The notes under the pieces were generated by a model, which saw only the letters and a list, made by a program, of their open reading frames with translations, searched no databases and was not told the origin of the DNA. From positions 558,001-622,000 of the forward strand of contig JAECYW010000022.1 in the NCBI GenBank assembly GCA_023014335.1: 64,000 nt of DNA, given 5' to 3'. Of the stretch, positions 41,945-55,600 are shown in pieces. The position numbers and the translations under genes are program-made. This stretch comes from Galerina marginata. Taxonomy: Eukaryota > Basidiomycota > Agaricomycetes > Agaricales > Galerinaceae. How positions within the stretch are numbered: position 1 is the stretch's first letter; each line of letters opens with the position of its first letter.

Positions 41945-44900
41945 CTTCAAGTTCTCAGAGAGTCCCAAAGAGAATGTGACGAGTGACACACGTGACACGC
42001 TACGGATGATGCGGAATCCATCAAGTTCCTCTTGAGCAGTGACTCTACACTCCTTCATTGCTTCATCGCTCAGCGGCACTGATGGCTAAATTCTCATGCA
42101 CGGTTTACAAGTCAAATCAAGGGGGGAAGTATAACGCATGGCTGCGTACTTCATCTGGATATCCTCACGCATGGTATTGCGGGATGGATGTTTGACCTCT
42201 CTATGTTTGTTGGCAAGCGAATCCAAGGCCGACTGGGAGCGAACGAATTGCACGAAAACGATGAGGCGGCCAGGTTCTTGTACACGGATTGCAAGTCTAT
42301 TCGAAGTCTAACGGATGGATGCGTGCTTCGTCTAGATATCCTCGCGCATGGTACTGCGGGCTGGATATCTATGTTCGTTGGCAAGCAAATCCAAGGCCGA
42401 GCGAATTGCACTAAAATAATGAGGCGGCCAGGTTCTCGTACACGGATTTCAAGTCTATTCGAAGTCTAACGGATGGATGCGTGCTTCGTCTAGATATCCT
42501 CACGCATGGTACTGCGGGCTAGATATCTATGTTCGTTGGCAAGCAAATCCAAGGCCGAGCGAATTACACGAATACGATGAGGCAGCCAGTGAGTCTAGCT
42601 TTCCTTTTTATTTTAGGAAGGGATCTCTGACCACTTGCTCTCAAGCATATCGTCTTGCCAGTATTACGGCCGAGCCTTCAGCATCCACAGGATTTCAGGT
42701 TCGTGGCCTCTTCTCGCAGGTCACGTTGACATTCTTATGTATATGATTTTATGTTTAGGCGCTGCGCGGGCTGGATATCTATGTTCGTTAGCAGGCAAAT
42801 CCAGGGCCGGGTTCTACGGATTGCAAGTCGATTCGAAGTCTAACGCATGGATGCATACTTCGTCTAGATATCCTCACGCATGGTATTGCGGGCTGGATAT
42901 CTATGTTTGTTGGCAAGCAAATCCAAGGCCGAGCGAATTGCACGAAAACGATGAGGCGGCCAGGTTCTCGTACAAGGATTTCAAGTCTATTCGAAGTCTA
43001 ACGCATGAATGCATACTTCGTCTAGATATCCTCACGCATGGTACTGCGGGCTGGATATCTATGTTTGTTGGCAAGCAAATCCAAGGCCGAGCGAATTGCA
43101 CGAATACGATGGGGCAGCCAGTGAGTCTAGCTTTCCTTTTTATTTTAGGAAGGTATCTCTGACCACTTGCCCTCAAGCATATCGTCTTGCCAATATTAGG
43201 ACCGAGCCTTCAGCATCCACAGGATTTCAGGTTCGTGGTCTCTTCTCGCAGGTCACGTTGACATTCTTATGTATATGATTTCATGTTTAGGCGCGGCGGG
43301 GGCTGGATATCTATGTTCGTTAGCAGGCAAATCCAGGGCCGGGTTCTACGGATTGCAAGTCGATTCGAAGTCTAACGCATGGATGCGTACTTCGTCTAGA
43401 TATCCTCACGCATGGTATTGCGGGCTGGATATCTATGTTTGTTGGCAAGCAAATCCAAGGCCGAGCGAATTACACCAAAACGATGAGGCAGCCAGTGAGT
43501 CTTATCTTTCCTCTTTTTTTTTTCTTGCTTTTCTTTCGTATTAACAGTCTTCGCAGCTTAAATGTCGCCTATCGCTCAAGATATAGCTAGCACTTTGTCT
43601 TGCCCATGAGCTTTGATTTGGATAGTTGGTGAGTCCGTGTTCTGTGGTCCATAGGCAGGGATCTCTGACCAGATGCCCTCAAGTATATCGTCTTGCCAAT
43701 ATTAGGGCCGAGCCTTCAGCATGTACAACAGGTTCGTGGCCTCTTCTTGCAGGTGACGTTGACGTCCTTATGTATACGATTTCATGGTTAGGCGCGGCAT
43801 CTAAGCCATGATGGGCGGATCTCATGATCAGCATATCTCCTCTCTTCGGTATACTCAGCCTCAAGGTATTTTCGCCGTTTTCTGTTTCGAATAGTTCCTT
43901 ATCTTTCTTCATCTAGATATTGCAATATGAATCTCAACTTCGCCCTTTCCTATTACACGAGCCTCCGCGTACGCTTTGTCGGTTGATCAGAAAGCGATGC
44001 CTCGAGGGTGGCATCGCCATCTGTCTATGTTTGTTGCCCGAGAGTGCCCGAATTCTGGGTGGCTGAGAAGTTCGTCGGATCAACTCGTTTTCGCTTTTCT
44101 TCATTTTCTAAATGTCTCTCTCATCAGACTTGTATATTGGACGGATGCCGAATCATGTGCTAAAAAATCTTGAACACTCTCCGAATTTGTGACAATCGGT
44201 AATTTAATCCGATAGCGTCAATCTTATTGTCGTTGGAAGTATTCCTTACATCTTCTGATTTAGGAACCGATATCGCGTCCACTTTTCAAGGGTTTGAACG
44301 TAGACTATGACGTTGTGGGGTGTATGACAGTCAGTAAGGCCATCGAATTGGCTGTGAAACAGATGTCTCAAGTTTTTTCATCCAGGTTCCGCGGAATTCA
44401 ACATTGTTTGAAGAATGGACGAACGCTAGAGGCAGCTAAGTCGGTTTGAACGGGTGGTAAGTTTATTAGACCGAACTTCTCTAATTTGAAGAGACTCCTC
44501 ATGTATCTCGATTTAGATGATGTCAGGCATATTCGCCGCTATCTCGGGCGAAGTCGGACGGAGAATCATGTGTTTATCTGGTTTGTGGGCCTTTTTCATA
44601 TCTCGTGTTGACCACCATTCTCACTTCAAAGCTAGGGTTTGGATTTCAGTTCCGATGGTTCTTCCATTCTCCTCATTTACGACTTCGGGTACTTGTTAGC
44701 AATTTTTACTTTCTCTTGTGAAGGTAATACTCATGTTACCTAGATATCATATTAAGTCGGAGTTATTAACGAAGATAACTCCTCGATCCATTCTAGAGGT
44801 GTGGTAAGTCGAACCTCTCAGCTTTGTGAGCATGATTCTGATGACCGTGTAAATGAATTAGGTTAGGATGATTGAAGTGTTGGTTTCATCTTACTTCCGA

Positions 44901-46300
44901 CACTTTTTATTGTCATTACAATTGTGGCAATATGTCGAGCCGTTATGAAGGCCAAGAGAAGACGATTGGTTGTCAGTGTCGTCAACAATTGGCACTAAGT
45001 CTTGAATTCAGCACTTACTATATTGTACGTTTCTTCTCCATATCGGCGCTGATTGTCACTTCCTCATAGCCGCCTTTAAAATTAGCTTGACGAGGACCAT
45101 TCGTCGTCGACACGTTTCGAGAGTTTACTCTGGCGGTGCTATCTTTGTTGGTTCATCGACAGACCAACCTGGCGCGGAATGACCGGCAATAATATCAAAA
45201 GCCTGTCAACGTGGACATGTAATGAAATCAAACTTGGCACCCGTAAGGTTTAATTTTTCGTTCTCAGTGTACGCATGCTTGAACAGTGCTAGGTTGATTT
45301 CTCTAGTTGAAAGTTTGTCTTTCAATGTTACAAAGGGATTGTATCTTACTGAGGAGAGCTTGGAGAAGTGCTCAAGGTCTGACCGATCAAATGTTCCGTT
45401 ACTTCCTGCCACCTCTGACACTCTTGTTCTAGCTGGGTTATATATCTTGCCTAAAGTTTCAGCTCATGAGTCGCACATCGAAATGGAAAGACGATTCAGC
45501 TGCCTGGTTTGATCATGAGGTTAGACTGAAAAGATGTACGTTTCTGTTCTGTATGCACACAACTTATTTTCTCATATATCCTTCGAACCCTTCATTAGGT
45601 AAATGACCGGCTGCTCCTTCTTCCCGTTCCGACCTCCTGGAATCTATCAGGATTCCGTACTTTCGCTCTCTAACATTCTTGAGATTCCATCTTGGATTCT
45701 ACGCATTCCATCGATTTTCCATCCGTCGAATGACCTGTATCGAGCCAATTTTATTTCCGCAATTTCATTTCCGCACCATCCATCTCATATGTGTACTAGA
45801 CATCTTCGGCAGATAACTGCCACCATTCCACCAATGCCCGTTCTTGCCTCATAGGCCCTCGTTACTCTCTGAGTCGGTGAATGCTGTCGAGTTTCAAGCG
45901 GACTCCATGGATTCCGCACATAACCTTGTACCAGTGACCATGACAGCGCCGTCCTTTCTTTCCATTCCGACTGCTTGGAATCCATCTGGATTTCATACTT
46001 TCACTACTTAATATTTTTGGAATTCCATCTTATATTCTACGGTTCCATCGATTTTTGTGTCCATCAACACCTTATTTCGAGCCAACATATTTGTATCGGA
46101 CACCTTCGGCAAATAACTGCCAACATTCCAGAATTTCCAGCAACGCCCGTCCTCGCCTCACAGTCATACGTATTCCTTGTGGCTCAGTGTATGCTGCCGA
46201 ATTCCAAGCGCAATCTACGCATTGTCTGTGAGTCCTCCACTCTTTCCAATTTTTCGATATTAACGACTCTCCTGTGACTAAGTGTATATACATCCGTCTT
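41945..46300 (+). repeat. Modular repeat copy 4 (end of A, B array, C, D, E)
   Basis: End of A from about 41,945, array 42,135-43,790, C to about 44,460, D to about 45,170, and E with an extra diverged E-like stretch to about 46,300. This is the longest collinear copy in the window. It contains the uninterrupted version of the site hit by the DNA transposon in copy 2 ('gtgtttatctggtttgtggg', 44,569-44,588). Confidence 0.8.
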
Positions 46301-47844
46301 TTCCGCTAACTCAACCAGCACCTGAGCAAAAATTTCTATTCTGACAGTGGAGCTGTTGAAATGTGTTCGCCACCGCGCTTTTTGCTATCAGCTTGACGTT
46401 TTCCCTCGTTTACTGATCCTGTCTCGTAGGTTCGTCAGGATGAAAAACTCGAACTTGCAAAACTTCTCGAACATGTCCTCAGCCGATGCCCAGGTTTCTA
46501 CTTGTGATCGATATAGTCTTTCTACCAGTCTGGCAGCTGGTATGTCGCTACCCATTTTCTGGCCATCCTATACCTATATCGCTGTCTATTTCTAGATTCC
46601 TCCGTGTGACGTTCGGAACTGGCTTGAAGTGCGTATGGGTTGTTCCTGCCCAGGTTGATTTTAGCTTCGACAATGTCGAACGGCGAGAGAAACCGTTTAA
46701 AGCGTCGTTTGTAATTCTATTTGAGCCTGGGACCTCAGGAACAATGCCGGGATATCAAGATCCACGACGAGCGTATAATATTTTCTGTTGTGCCGATCAG
46801 TAGAAGGGCTAATTTTCGGTATTTCGTCCGTAACTCTATTATGTGAGTCGTATTTTTCGGGCAACTTTATCACGAGCACTCATTTTCTCTTGACTGTACT
46901 TCTCTTAGATAGCTAAGCCGTTGCATTCTTTTTTTATAAGTGTTTGGAATCATTGGTGTCACCCCCTATTGATTTGCAGCCGGTACGTCCTCCACTGAAC
47001 GTGCAAGTCTCTGATTCCTATTGTTTCTTCGTCTCGTTGACAATTCCGCATTCCTGGTCATAATTGACGCCGATGTCTGTCGACAAACATTTCTCAAATC
47101 TTCTGGGGATCATGCACAAGCTGATTTGACCTCTATTTTATCTAATCGGTAGACGGAGCACATTTTCGTCTCTGCGTCAACTGCCCTTCTTACCGCTGTA
47201 AATTTTGGCCAGTATTGGAAAATGTATGTGTCTTTCCTTGGATGGAACACTCTTGGAATACTGAATCTATTTTCTGAATCCGCCCTCTGTTTGTCTTACA
47301 TAACTCAGGATCTCCATTGCAGGCCCTATTAGTATTACTGATATTGATGGATCTCAAGATCAACTTGAATGGTCTGAAACTTGGGCGTGATGTTTCGCCT
47401 TATCTACTCAAGTCAGTTCTATTGTGGTATACCACGCAACGTCGATATGTACATACGAAGTTGTGTTCAATTCTTTTATGCTCTAGTGCAATCATTCTAG
47501 TTCAATCATTATGGTCGACAATCTGCTTGATAACTTGATAATGAGCAAGCCGAGCAAGAGTCGAACGTTAACGCCTTAATCTTAGTACGATCCTTAGTAC
47601 GATCATTTGATTAGCATGCAAAGTTTCGGACTTCTGAATTTTGAACTCCTCCCCGACCTGAAAGTCAAAGACTCTGATTGTGATTCTACCGCAACTCCCC
47701 CGAGCCTGCTTTATCAACAAAGACTCTGGTTGTACCGCGGTTGACTTTGTCTTCGCGACATGCTCCAGCCTATAAGTCGTATATGGCCGTCCAATTCTCC
47801 CTCAAACTGCCACTTTTCTGTTGCCACTTCTATCTTACTGTATC
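46301..47844. other. Unresolved 1.5 kb upstream of RING paralogue 2
   Basis: Short frames with hydrophobic stretches occur (for example 46,486-46,803 and 47,317-47,538), with some intron-like boundaries, but I could not assemble a gene. The final 200 bp should hold the RING-2 promoter. Confidence 0.3.
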
Positions 47845-48954
47845 ATGAGTGACACGACCCCTAGAAGGCGCTATCCCTTGACGACGTACTCGCGCAGGCA
47901 TCGAACCAACCTTTTGCGTCCGCTGGCTCCTACGCCTCTTAGACGCTCGCCTCGTATCAAAGCCGCTCAAGAATCAGCAGCTCTTGCGGCGGCTTCTAAT
48001 GACAACCAGGCTCCTGGAGGAGGTCAGTCTATCGCCATACCCTCGTGACGCCTTCTGATACTGCCCGTCAGCCAATCCAAACACGCTTGCAGTTTCCTCA
48101 GCCGTTCCTACGACTCCAGCGGGCAGCTCAACTATCCCCTATCCCGGCACTTCACGATCCAGAAGCAGCTCTTTGTCCTCGGTCCTCACAGATCTCCCTT
48201 CAGATGATGATTTGCCTCCTTGGGAGGAGGTTATGACAGACTGGCTGAGTAGGAGAGCAAGCGGAAATCCAGCGTCCTTGACCGATCAACCGTCCAAGGT
48301 GACCCAATTACCCAATGTTTTTGACCACGATCCCTGGCTTATGCTGCGTGCCACAGAAAGCAGCTGCTTCACGATCCGCGGTACCCATCGTCGAAGAGGT
48401 TAGATGTTCATCGCTTTTCCGCAGATTATCTCTGAATTTCCATCATGTTTCTCTAGCTCATCAACATTTTTCGCAAGGCTGTCTGTGTCGGGTGTTCACG
48501 GTCTATGGAGTCTGCGTCCAGGTAGCTCGATTCAACCTTTTCTTCCTTCTATTCTCATTTTTTACTCCCCTGAAGCACATCCTGCGGGCACACGTTATGC
48601 GCGTTGTGCCTTCGCACTCACTTTGAGAAGAGCTTCAATCGTCGCCTTCAAGAGCTCTGGGATGATCGTTTCCCAGTATTGCGTCAGCCAAGCACTGTCG
48701 CGGAAGTTCAACGATTGGCAAACAGACTGCAATACTTTGGCAAAGACCCTCGTCCCTTCTTTTCGTACGCCTGTCCGATTTGTACCTCGTGCATTCATGT
48801 TGCACCCGTCGGCAATTACGAGCTCCGGTCTCTCGTTTCTACTCTTCGCATTGCTCTCAAAGATAATGTTACTCAAATCAAGAGCGCATTGGAAGGTCTT
48901 GATACCGCTTCGTTTTTCCTTCCTTTTTTTGAACCTCCTCTCCCAATCATGTAA
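47845..48954 (+). CDS. RING-finger protein, paralogue 2
   Basis: Exons 47845-48022, 48072-48298, 48357-48398, 48457-48521 and 48576-48954 join in phase to 296 residues. The N-terminus repeats that of paralogue 1 (MSDTTPRRRYP, LRRSPRIKAAQ). A Ser-rich linker contains an acidic patch (LPSDDDLPPWEE). The RING ligands are VCVGCSR, then TSCGHTLCALCLRTHFEKSF, a spacer of about 55 residues, then YACPICTSC. The extra 42-nt exon and longer linker distinguish it from paralogue 1, while the intron inside the RING is conserved. The final pair is C-P-I-C with different flanking residues, so partner choice may have changed. The role is inferred as an E3 ligase. Confidence 0.8.
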
Positions 48955-49619
48955 TTAATATATGTCCTGTAGCTCATTCGTTATGCTTTTGGTTGTTTGT
49001 TCCAGTTAACTTAGCATCATTTTGGTATATAATATTGTAAAGGAGACTTGAATTTTTTCAAATCGGATTTCAACTTCAAATTAGTAGGATACTCTTGCAG
49101 GCCGGTGGAGTGGCTCATAATCAAAAAGGCGCGCATTGGCGCAGATACGTGACCTATAGCTAGCATACGAGGATGCAATTGGTATTGGTTCTGCAATTGT
49201 CAATTATCCTCTTCTCTATGTACAGAACAACTAATCGAACTAGAATAACTTGAACCTACCATTGCACGTCCGACCACCAACAGCGACTCCCTAAAATGGT
49301 CTCTTAAAAATGTCCTAATCTGGTGATCGACAAATGTTCACACGCTTCACCTTTCTCCACAGCACTCACTGACGGGTCTTTGTTCCACTGATTAGATTGG
49401 ACGAAACAAACATGGAATGGCTCACTCAATTCGCCTTAAATTTGATTACTTTGGTTCCCATTCCATTCAGAAACGACAGTGTCCTTCACCACCTCTGTTC
49501 TTGTTTTCAACTGGCCTGGTGCCTCTGCTGTCTCATATTTACTCATTCCTCTATTTCGCTCTTTTCTGCCGCTGTTCCTTTAACTCGCCTTATTGATCTG
49601 CTTTCCAGTGACATCTGCG
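48955..49619. other. Intergenic, upstream region of the DGS-repeat gene
   Basis: Contains the promoter region of the large gene. I see no clear TATA box. A frame at 49,397-49,639 overlaps the start region, but its codons do not continue into the exon chain. Confidence 0.4.
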
Positions 49620-52600
49620 ATGATCCCTCTAAAGCGTAAACGTGATTTATCACCCGACTATTTCTGCTGGCCCAACAAACGATTTTGTCAGAGGCTAGAC
49701 AGTAAGGCCAACAACCGCAGTCTATCGGCCATTAACTAACGCGCCGTTATAGGTTCAATGGAAGATGCCATATTTTTACAGCACTCCCCGATGGAAGGTG
49801 GCACAACAGGACAGTTCTCGTCTCTGTCATCAGAACCAAACACCATGAACTCTGAGGACATCCACATGATGACCCAAGAAGCAGACGCCTTCGAGAGAGT
49901 TTTAGACCATGGTTATGGATTTTCAGATTGGAACTCCGGTGCTGCGTACCAAGGCAAGTTTTGTTTCGAGGGATGGTTCAAGGTTGTTTACATTAGAAAT
50001 CAGGTTTAGCCCCTGTTTCCGCCGAGCATCTAGAGGGAAATCATGATTCCGAGTGTCCTTCAAGGACCGGCGCTGGAAGTTCAGGCATCGAATTAGGTGA
50101 CTTTACTTCATCCCACATTCGTCAGGTCGCTGACTCGCTGAAGATTTGTCCAGCTCGAACCTGCACACTCTCCTAAACGAGAACATTGAAACTCCAACAC
50201 ATTTAGGTGAACTGCCAGTGACCCCCGCCGCTGGAAACGATGACCGACAAGAGTCTGCGGCTATTGAGGACGTGAATAAGGACGATCTGGTTTCTTTGAA
50301 AGACGTTATGGTGATATCCCTTGTCGCCGACAAAATTTGCCATCCTCTGATGTAATTTCCAGATGCAACCGGATGGCTCTCTTTCGATGCTGTCCCTGTC
50401 GAGATGTACGACGTCTAGTGTTGAAGCCTACTTCAACCCGTCCACTGAAACTCCGGATATATCTGCAAATGACTCCGACAAACGTACATCTACGCAAGAC
50501 AGCAAACAGATAGAGATCTCGGCAGACGGCTCAATCAACCTACCATACCAAAAGTGTTCAAATTCTATCCTCCATGATATTCCTGTTGCCGAAACAGCCG
50601 AAACACGTTGCTCTCCATCTTTCAAAACTCGGGCTTCTATTGACTGTCTTCAGGATGTTTTTGATTCAGATCCTCGCTTCGACAACGTAAATGCGGACTC
50701 GGAAACCTCCCCCTCAAATTTCGAAAGAGCAGACCCAGCACATGCAAACGATGACTTTGGCGTCATCAGGAAAGTGGATGGTTCCATCACAATGCCTCTT
50801 CTTCCCCGAGCTTGTTCTGCCTCGATGATTGAAGTCCAGTCGTCCGCCGCTCATTCTTTTGTCTCATTTATTCCTCCCTCTACGAGAAGTGAGCTCGAGC
50901 CAAGAAGTCATGGCCAGGAGGGTCAATCCATTTCCCCCCTGCGCCTAATGTCAGTCAAGGAAACGTCGATAAAGGAAGATGGGTCCATCATATTTTCGTC
51001 TTTCTCGGACCGACTGGAACTTTTGGAAGGAGTCTCCGATGAGCCTGATCTTACCCAATACGACACAGAGGCAGCAGCTGGCCGTTGTGTGGAGCTGGAA
51101 ATGATCTCAGTCCAGTCTACCCTTTCGCTTCACCATCTTGATTCCGGCTATGCGACATCCGATATTCTCAACCCATCCGCACCCTTCTCCGAAAACAAAG
51201 TCACACAAGCGCAACCTGACCCGCCTGTTCATCCTTCGCCTTTCCAACTCCAGCTCAATACCTTTTTGGATGGTCAATCTTCTACTCATATTGGCCCCAT
51301 TGTTCAAGATCCAGCTCCATCTGACGCCGATCTGTCTGAGGCTCGTGATGTACAGGATCATCCTAGCCCTTGGGATCAAGGACTGCCTCCTGTCCGTCCT
51401 GACCAGGGTGAAGGTCGACCATATGCCGTTCTCCCTCATCTTAACCCGTCTAACCTTACCAGGAACGGCAGTGACACGACCCATGATGATATCGATATCA
51501 GGAAACAAGCCGAGACATTTGCTTCCCTTGCCCGTAGCCTGCCCAGGCTTCCAGACTTCCCAGCTTTGGAGATGCGGCAAGATGGCTCTGTTGTACTTCC
51601 CGTTCAAGAATCGAACGACTTCAGAGTTTCCCCTGACGCCGTCTCGCTAGGCTATGATTTGAGCCAACCACAAGAGGATACCAGCATGTTGGATTCCGAG
51701 GAATCACTCGCATCTCACAGTGGACTCTATTGGAATAGCCCATGTCCTGGCGCCGAAATTGCAGAAGACGGTTCGCTCATCATGCCACCTCTACATGATC
51801 CGGAAGCCGTGTCACGTCAACTGAGTTCACCGATGGTTCATGAATCAAGTCGACAGAAAAATTATTATCACGAAACGATCCCTTTTGACGTCGAATTGTC
51901 TGATGAACAAAACGCACCTCAGTTCCCTCATTCGCAGTCGAGAACTCTGCACCGAGATTGGCTGCCGGCTCCTCTTGCAACTCATGTTGAGATGGAAAGC
52001 CAGGTCCCTGCTGTCGAGCGACCACACGATGGATCCTACGACACCATCGTGAATTCTCATGACGTACTTTCATTTGCTAATCCAACGTCCCAACAAGAAG
52101 TTATTGATGCTGCACAGAACAAACACGAGGATTCATCTCCATTTTTCGCTCAACAAGTTGTTGATCCTGAATTTCCTTCCGCTAGTGATCATAAGACACG
52201 GCAGGATGGCTCCCCTGTATTGCCTCCTCTGTACGACTGGTAGCTACCATTTGAATGATGAAAACGCGGTGGCTGCCCTACAGGGTCTGGTTCTACCACC
52301 GCAAATGAATGAAAAAAATTTTCATTCATTTCCGACGTTTGTTTCATTCCGACTAAGATTTCATTTTGTCTCATTCCCTCTAAATACCTGTTTCATTCCG
52401 ATAGTTCTCTTTCATTCCTTCATGGCAACTGTTTCATTCTCATATCACGACCAAAAGACTCGCTCTCCATGGCTCTCACCATCAGTGTTGTCTCTGTAAA
52501 GTGTCCAGAGACTCCTTCTTCGGCCGTCAACTCGCACTTGCTTCACGAAGACGTCAGTAACATCGGTATGTTCAGCGATTATGTACGAGAGACTTAGTTT

Positions 52601-55600
52601 GATACATCATACACAGGGCAGGCCTTAGATGGTTCACTGATTATGTTACCCTCAAGCACCTACGATACTGTCTTAATCAACGATTTCGCACCTCATCAAT
52701 CCCACGACTTAGAGGACGTGGGTGTACAACCAGATGCCTCGCCTGCTATATCTCCAGTTAGGACCAGTTTTGTCTCTGTAAAATCTCCAGAGACTCGATC
52801 GTCGGCCGTCAATTCAAGTTTACCCCGCGAAGACATCAACATGGCTTTTTCTGACCTCGGTATGTTCAGTGTTCATATGCGAGAAACTTTGTCTGATACG
52901 TGTGCATAGAGCAAGCACCAGATGGTTCGCTGATTATGTTACTGTCAAGTACTGGCAATACTGTCTTAATTAGCGATCTCGCGCGAGGACAATCACCTGC
53001 TTTACCAGAGGACCGAGCTGTACAACCGGATGTCTTGCCTGCTGTATCCCCAGTTAGGACCAGTTTCGTCTCTGTAAAATCTCCAGAGACTCGGCCCTCG
53101 GCCATCAATTTCAGTTTGCTTCAAGAAGACATCAACATGGCATTTTCCGACTTCGGTATGCTCAGTCTTTTTATGCAAGAATGCGAGGAGCTTTATCTGA
53201 TACGTTGTATATAGAGCAGGCACCAGATGGGTCACTGATTATGTCCTCCCCAAGCACCTGCGACTTCTATTCAAATGACGACCTCGCGCCTGGTTTATCA
53301 GGGGACCAGGCTGTCCAACCAGATGGCTCGCCTGTTTTACTCTCTCTAGGTGCCTATGTCGTCTCTGCAAATTTTCCAGAGACTCTTTCGGTCGTCAATT
53401 CAAGTTTACTTCAAGAAGACATCAGCATGGCACTTTCTGACCTAGGTATGTTCAGTCTATATGCAAGAAACGTCATCTGATATGCTGTATATAGAACAAG
53501 CACCAGATGGTTCGCTGGTTATGTTACCGTCAAGCACTTGTAGTACTGTCTTTGTTAACGATCTCGCGCCTGGTGTGTCAGGGGACCGAGCTGTGCAGCC
53601 AGATGGCTCGCCTGCTATATCTCCAATTATGGCCAGTGATGTCTCTGTAAAATCTCCAGATACTCTTTCGGGCGTCAATTCAAGTTTACTTCAAGAAGAT
53701 ATCAACATGGCATTTTCCGACTTCGGTATGTTCAGTCTTTTTATGCAAGAATGCGAGGAGCTTTATCTGATACGTTGTATATAGAGCAGGCACCAGATGG
53801 TTCACTGATTATGTCCTCCCCAAGCACCTGCGACTTCTATTCAAATGACGACCTCGCGCCTGGTTTATCAGGGGACCAGGCTGTCCAACCAGATGGCTCG
53901 CCTGCTTTACTCTCTCTAGGTGCCTATGCGGTCTCTGCAAATTTTCCAGAGACTCTTTCGGTTGTCGATTCAAGTTTACTTCAAGAAGACATCAGCATGG
54001 CACTTTCTGACCTAGGTATGTTCAGTCTATATGCAAGAAACGTCATCTGATATGCTGTATATAGAACAAGCACCAGATGGTTCGCTGGTTATGTTACCGT
54101 CAAGCACTTGTAGTACTGTCTTTGTTGACGATCTCGCGCCTGGTGTGTCAGGGGACCGAGCTGTGCAGCCAGATGGCTCGCCTGCTATATCTCCAATTAT
54201 GGCCAGTGATGTCTCTGTAAAATCTCCAGATACTCTTTCGGGCGTCAATTCAAGTTTACTTCAAGAAGATATCAACATGGCATTTTCCGACTTCGGTATG
54301 TTCAGTCTTTTTATGCGAGAATGCGAGGAGCTTTATCTGATACGTTGTATATAGAGCAGGCACCAGATGGTTCACTGATTATGTCCTCCCCAAGCACCTG
54401 CGACTTCTATTCAAATAATGACCTCGCGCCTGGTTTATCAGGGGACCGGGCTGTCCAACCAGATGGCTCGCCTGCTTTACTCTCTCTAGGTGCCTATGTT
54501 GTCTCTGCAAATTTTCCAGAGACTCTTTCGGTCGTCAATTCAAGTTTACTTCAAGAAGACATCAGCATGGCAATTTCTGACCTCGGTGTGTTCAGTGTCC
54601 ATATATATGCGAGAAACTTCGTCTGATACGTGTACATAGAGCAAACACCAGATGGTTCGCTGATTATGTTACCGTCAAGCACTTGCAGTACTGTCTTTGT
54701 TGACGATCTCGCGCCTGGTTTATCAGAGGACCGGACTGTACAACCAGATGGCTCGCCTGCTTTAACCCCTCTAAGTGCCTATGTCGTCTCTGTAAAATCT
54801 CCAGAGACTCGATCGTCGGCCGTCAATTCAAATTTACTTCGAGAAGACATCAACATGGCTTTTTCTGACCTCGGTATGTTCAGTGTTCATATGCGAGAAA
54901 CTTCGTCTCATACGTGTATATAGAGCAAGCACCAGATGGTTCGCTGATTATGTTACCGTCAAGCACTTGCAGTACTGTCTTTGTTAACGATCTCGCGCCT
55001 GGTTTGTCAGGGGATCGAGCTGTGCAACCAGACGGCTCGCCTGCTATATCTCCAATTATGGCCAGTGTTGTCTCTGCAAAATCTCCAGATACTCTTTTGG
55101 GCGTCAATTCAAGTTTACTTCAAGAAGACATCAACGTGGCATTTTCCGACCTCGGTATGTTCGGCCTTCATGTGCGAGAAACTTCATCTGATACGTTGTA
55201 TATAGAGCAGGCGCCAGATGGTTCCTTGATTATGTCTTCCCCAAGCACCTGCAATTTCTTCTTAAATGATGACCTCGCGCCTGGTCTATCAGACGTCCGA
55301 GCTATACAACCAGATGGCTCGCCTGCTATAGCTCCTCTGAGCACCAATGTCTTCCCTGCAAAATTTCCGGAGACTCTTTCTGTCGTCGATACAAGTTTAC
55401 TCCAAGAAGGCACCGACATGGTATTTTCTGACCTTAGTATGTTTCAGTCATGTACGAGAAACGTCATCTGATGCGTTGTACTTAGTGCAGGCGCAAGATG
55501 GTTCTCTGATTATAATGTCACCCTCAAGCACTCATGACACTGTCTTCGTTAACGATTTCGCGTCACGACAATCTTTTGATTTATCAGGGGACCGGGCTGT

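Noticed and set aside
52241..52243. Stop codon ending a 626-residue single-exon gene at 50,363-52,243
   Set aside because: A donor overlaps the stop, upstream exons join at 50,363 and downstream modules continue the same motif pattern in phase.
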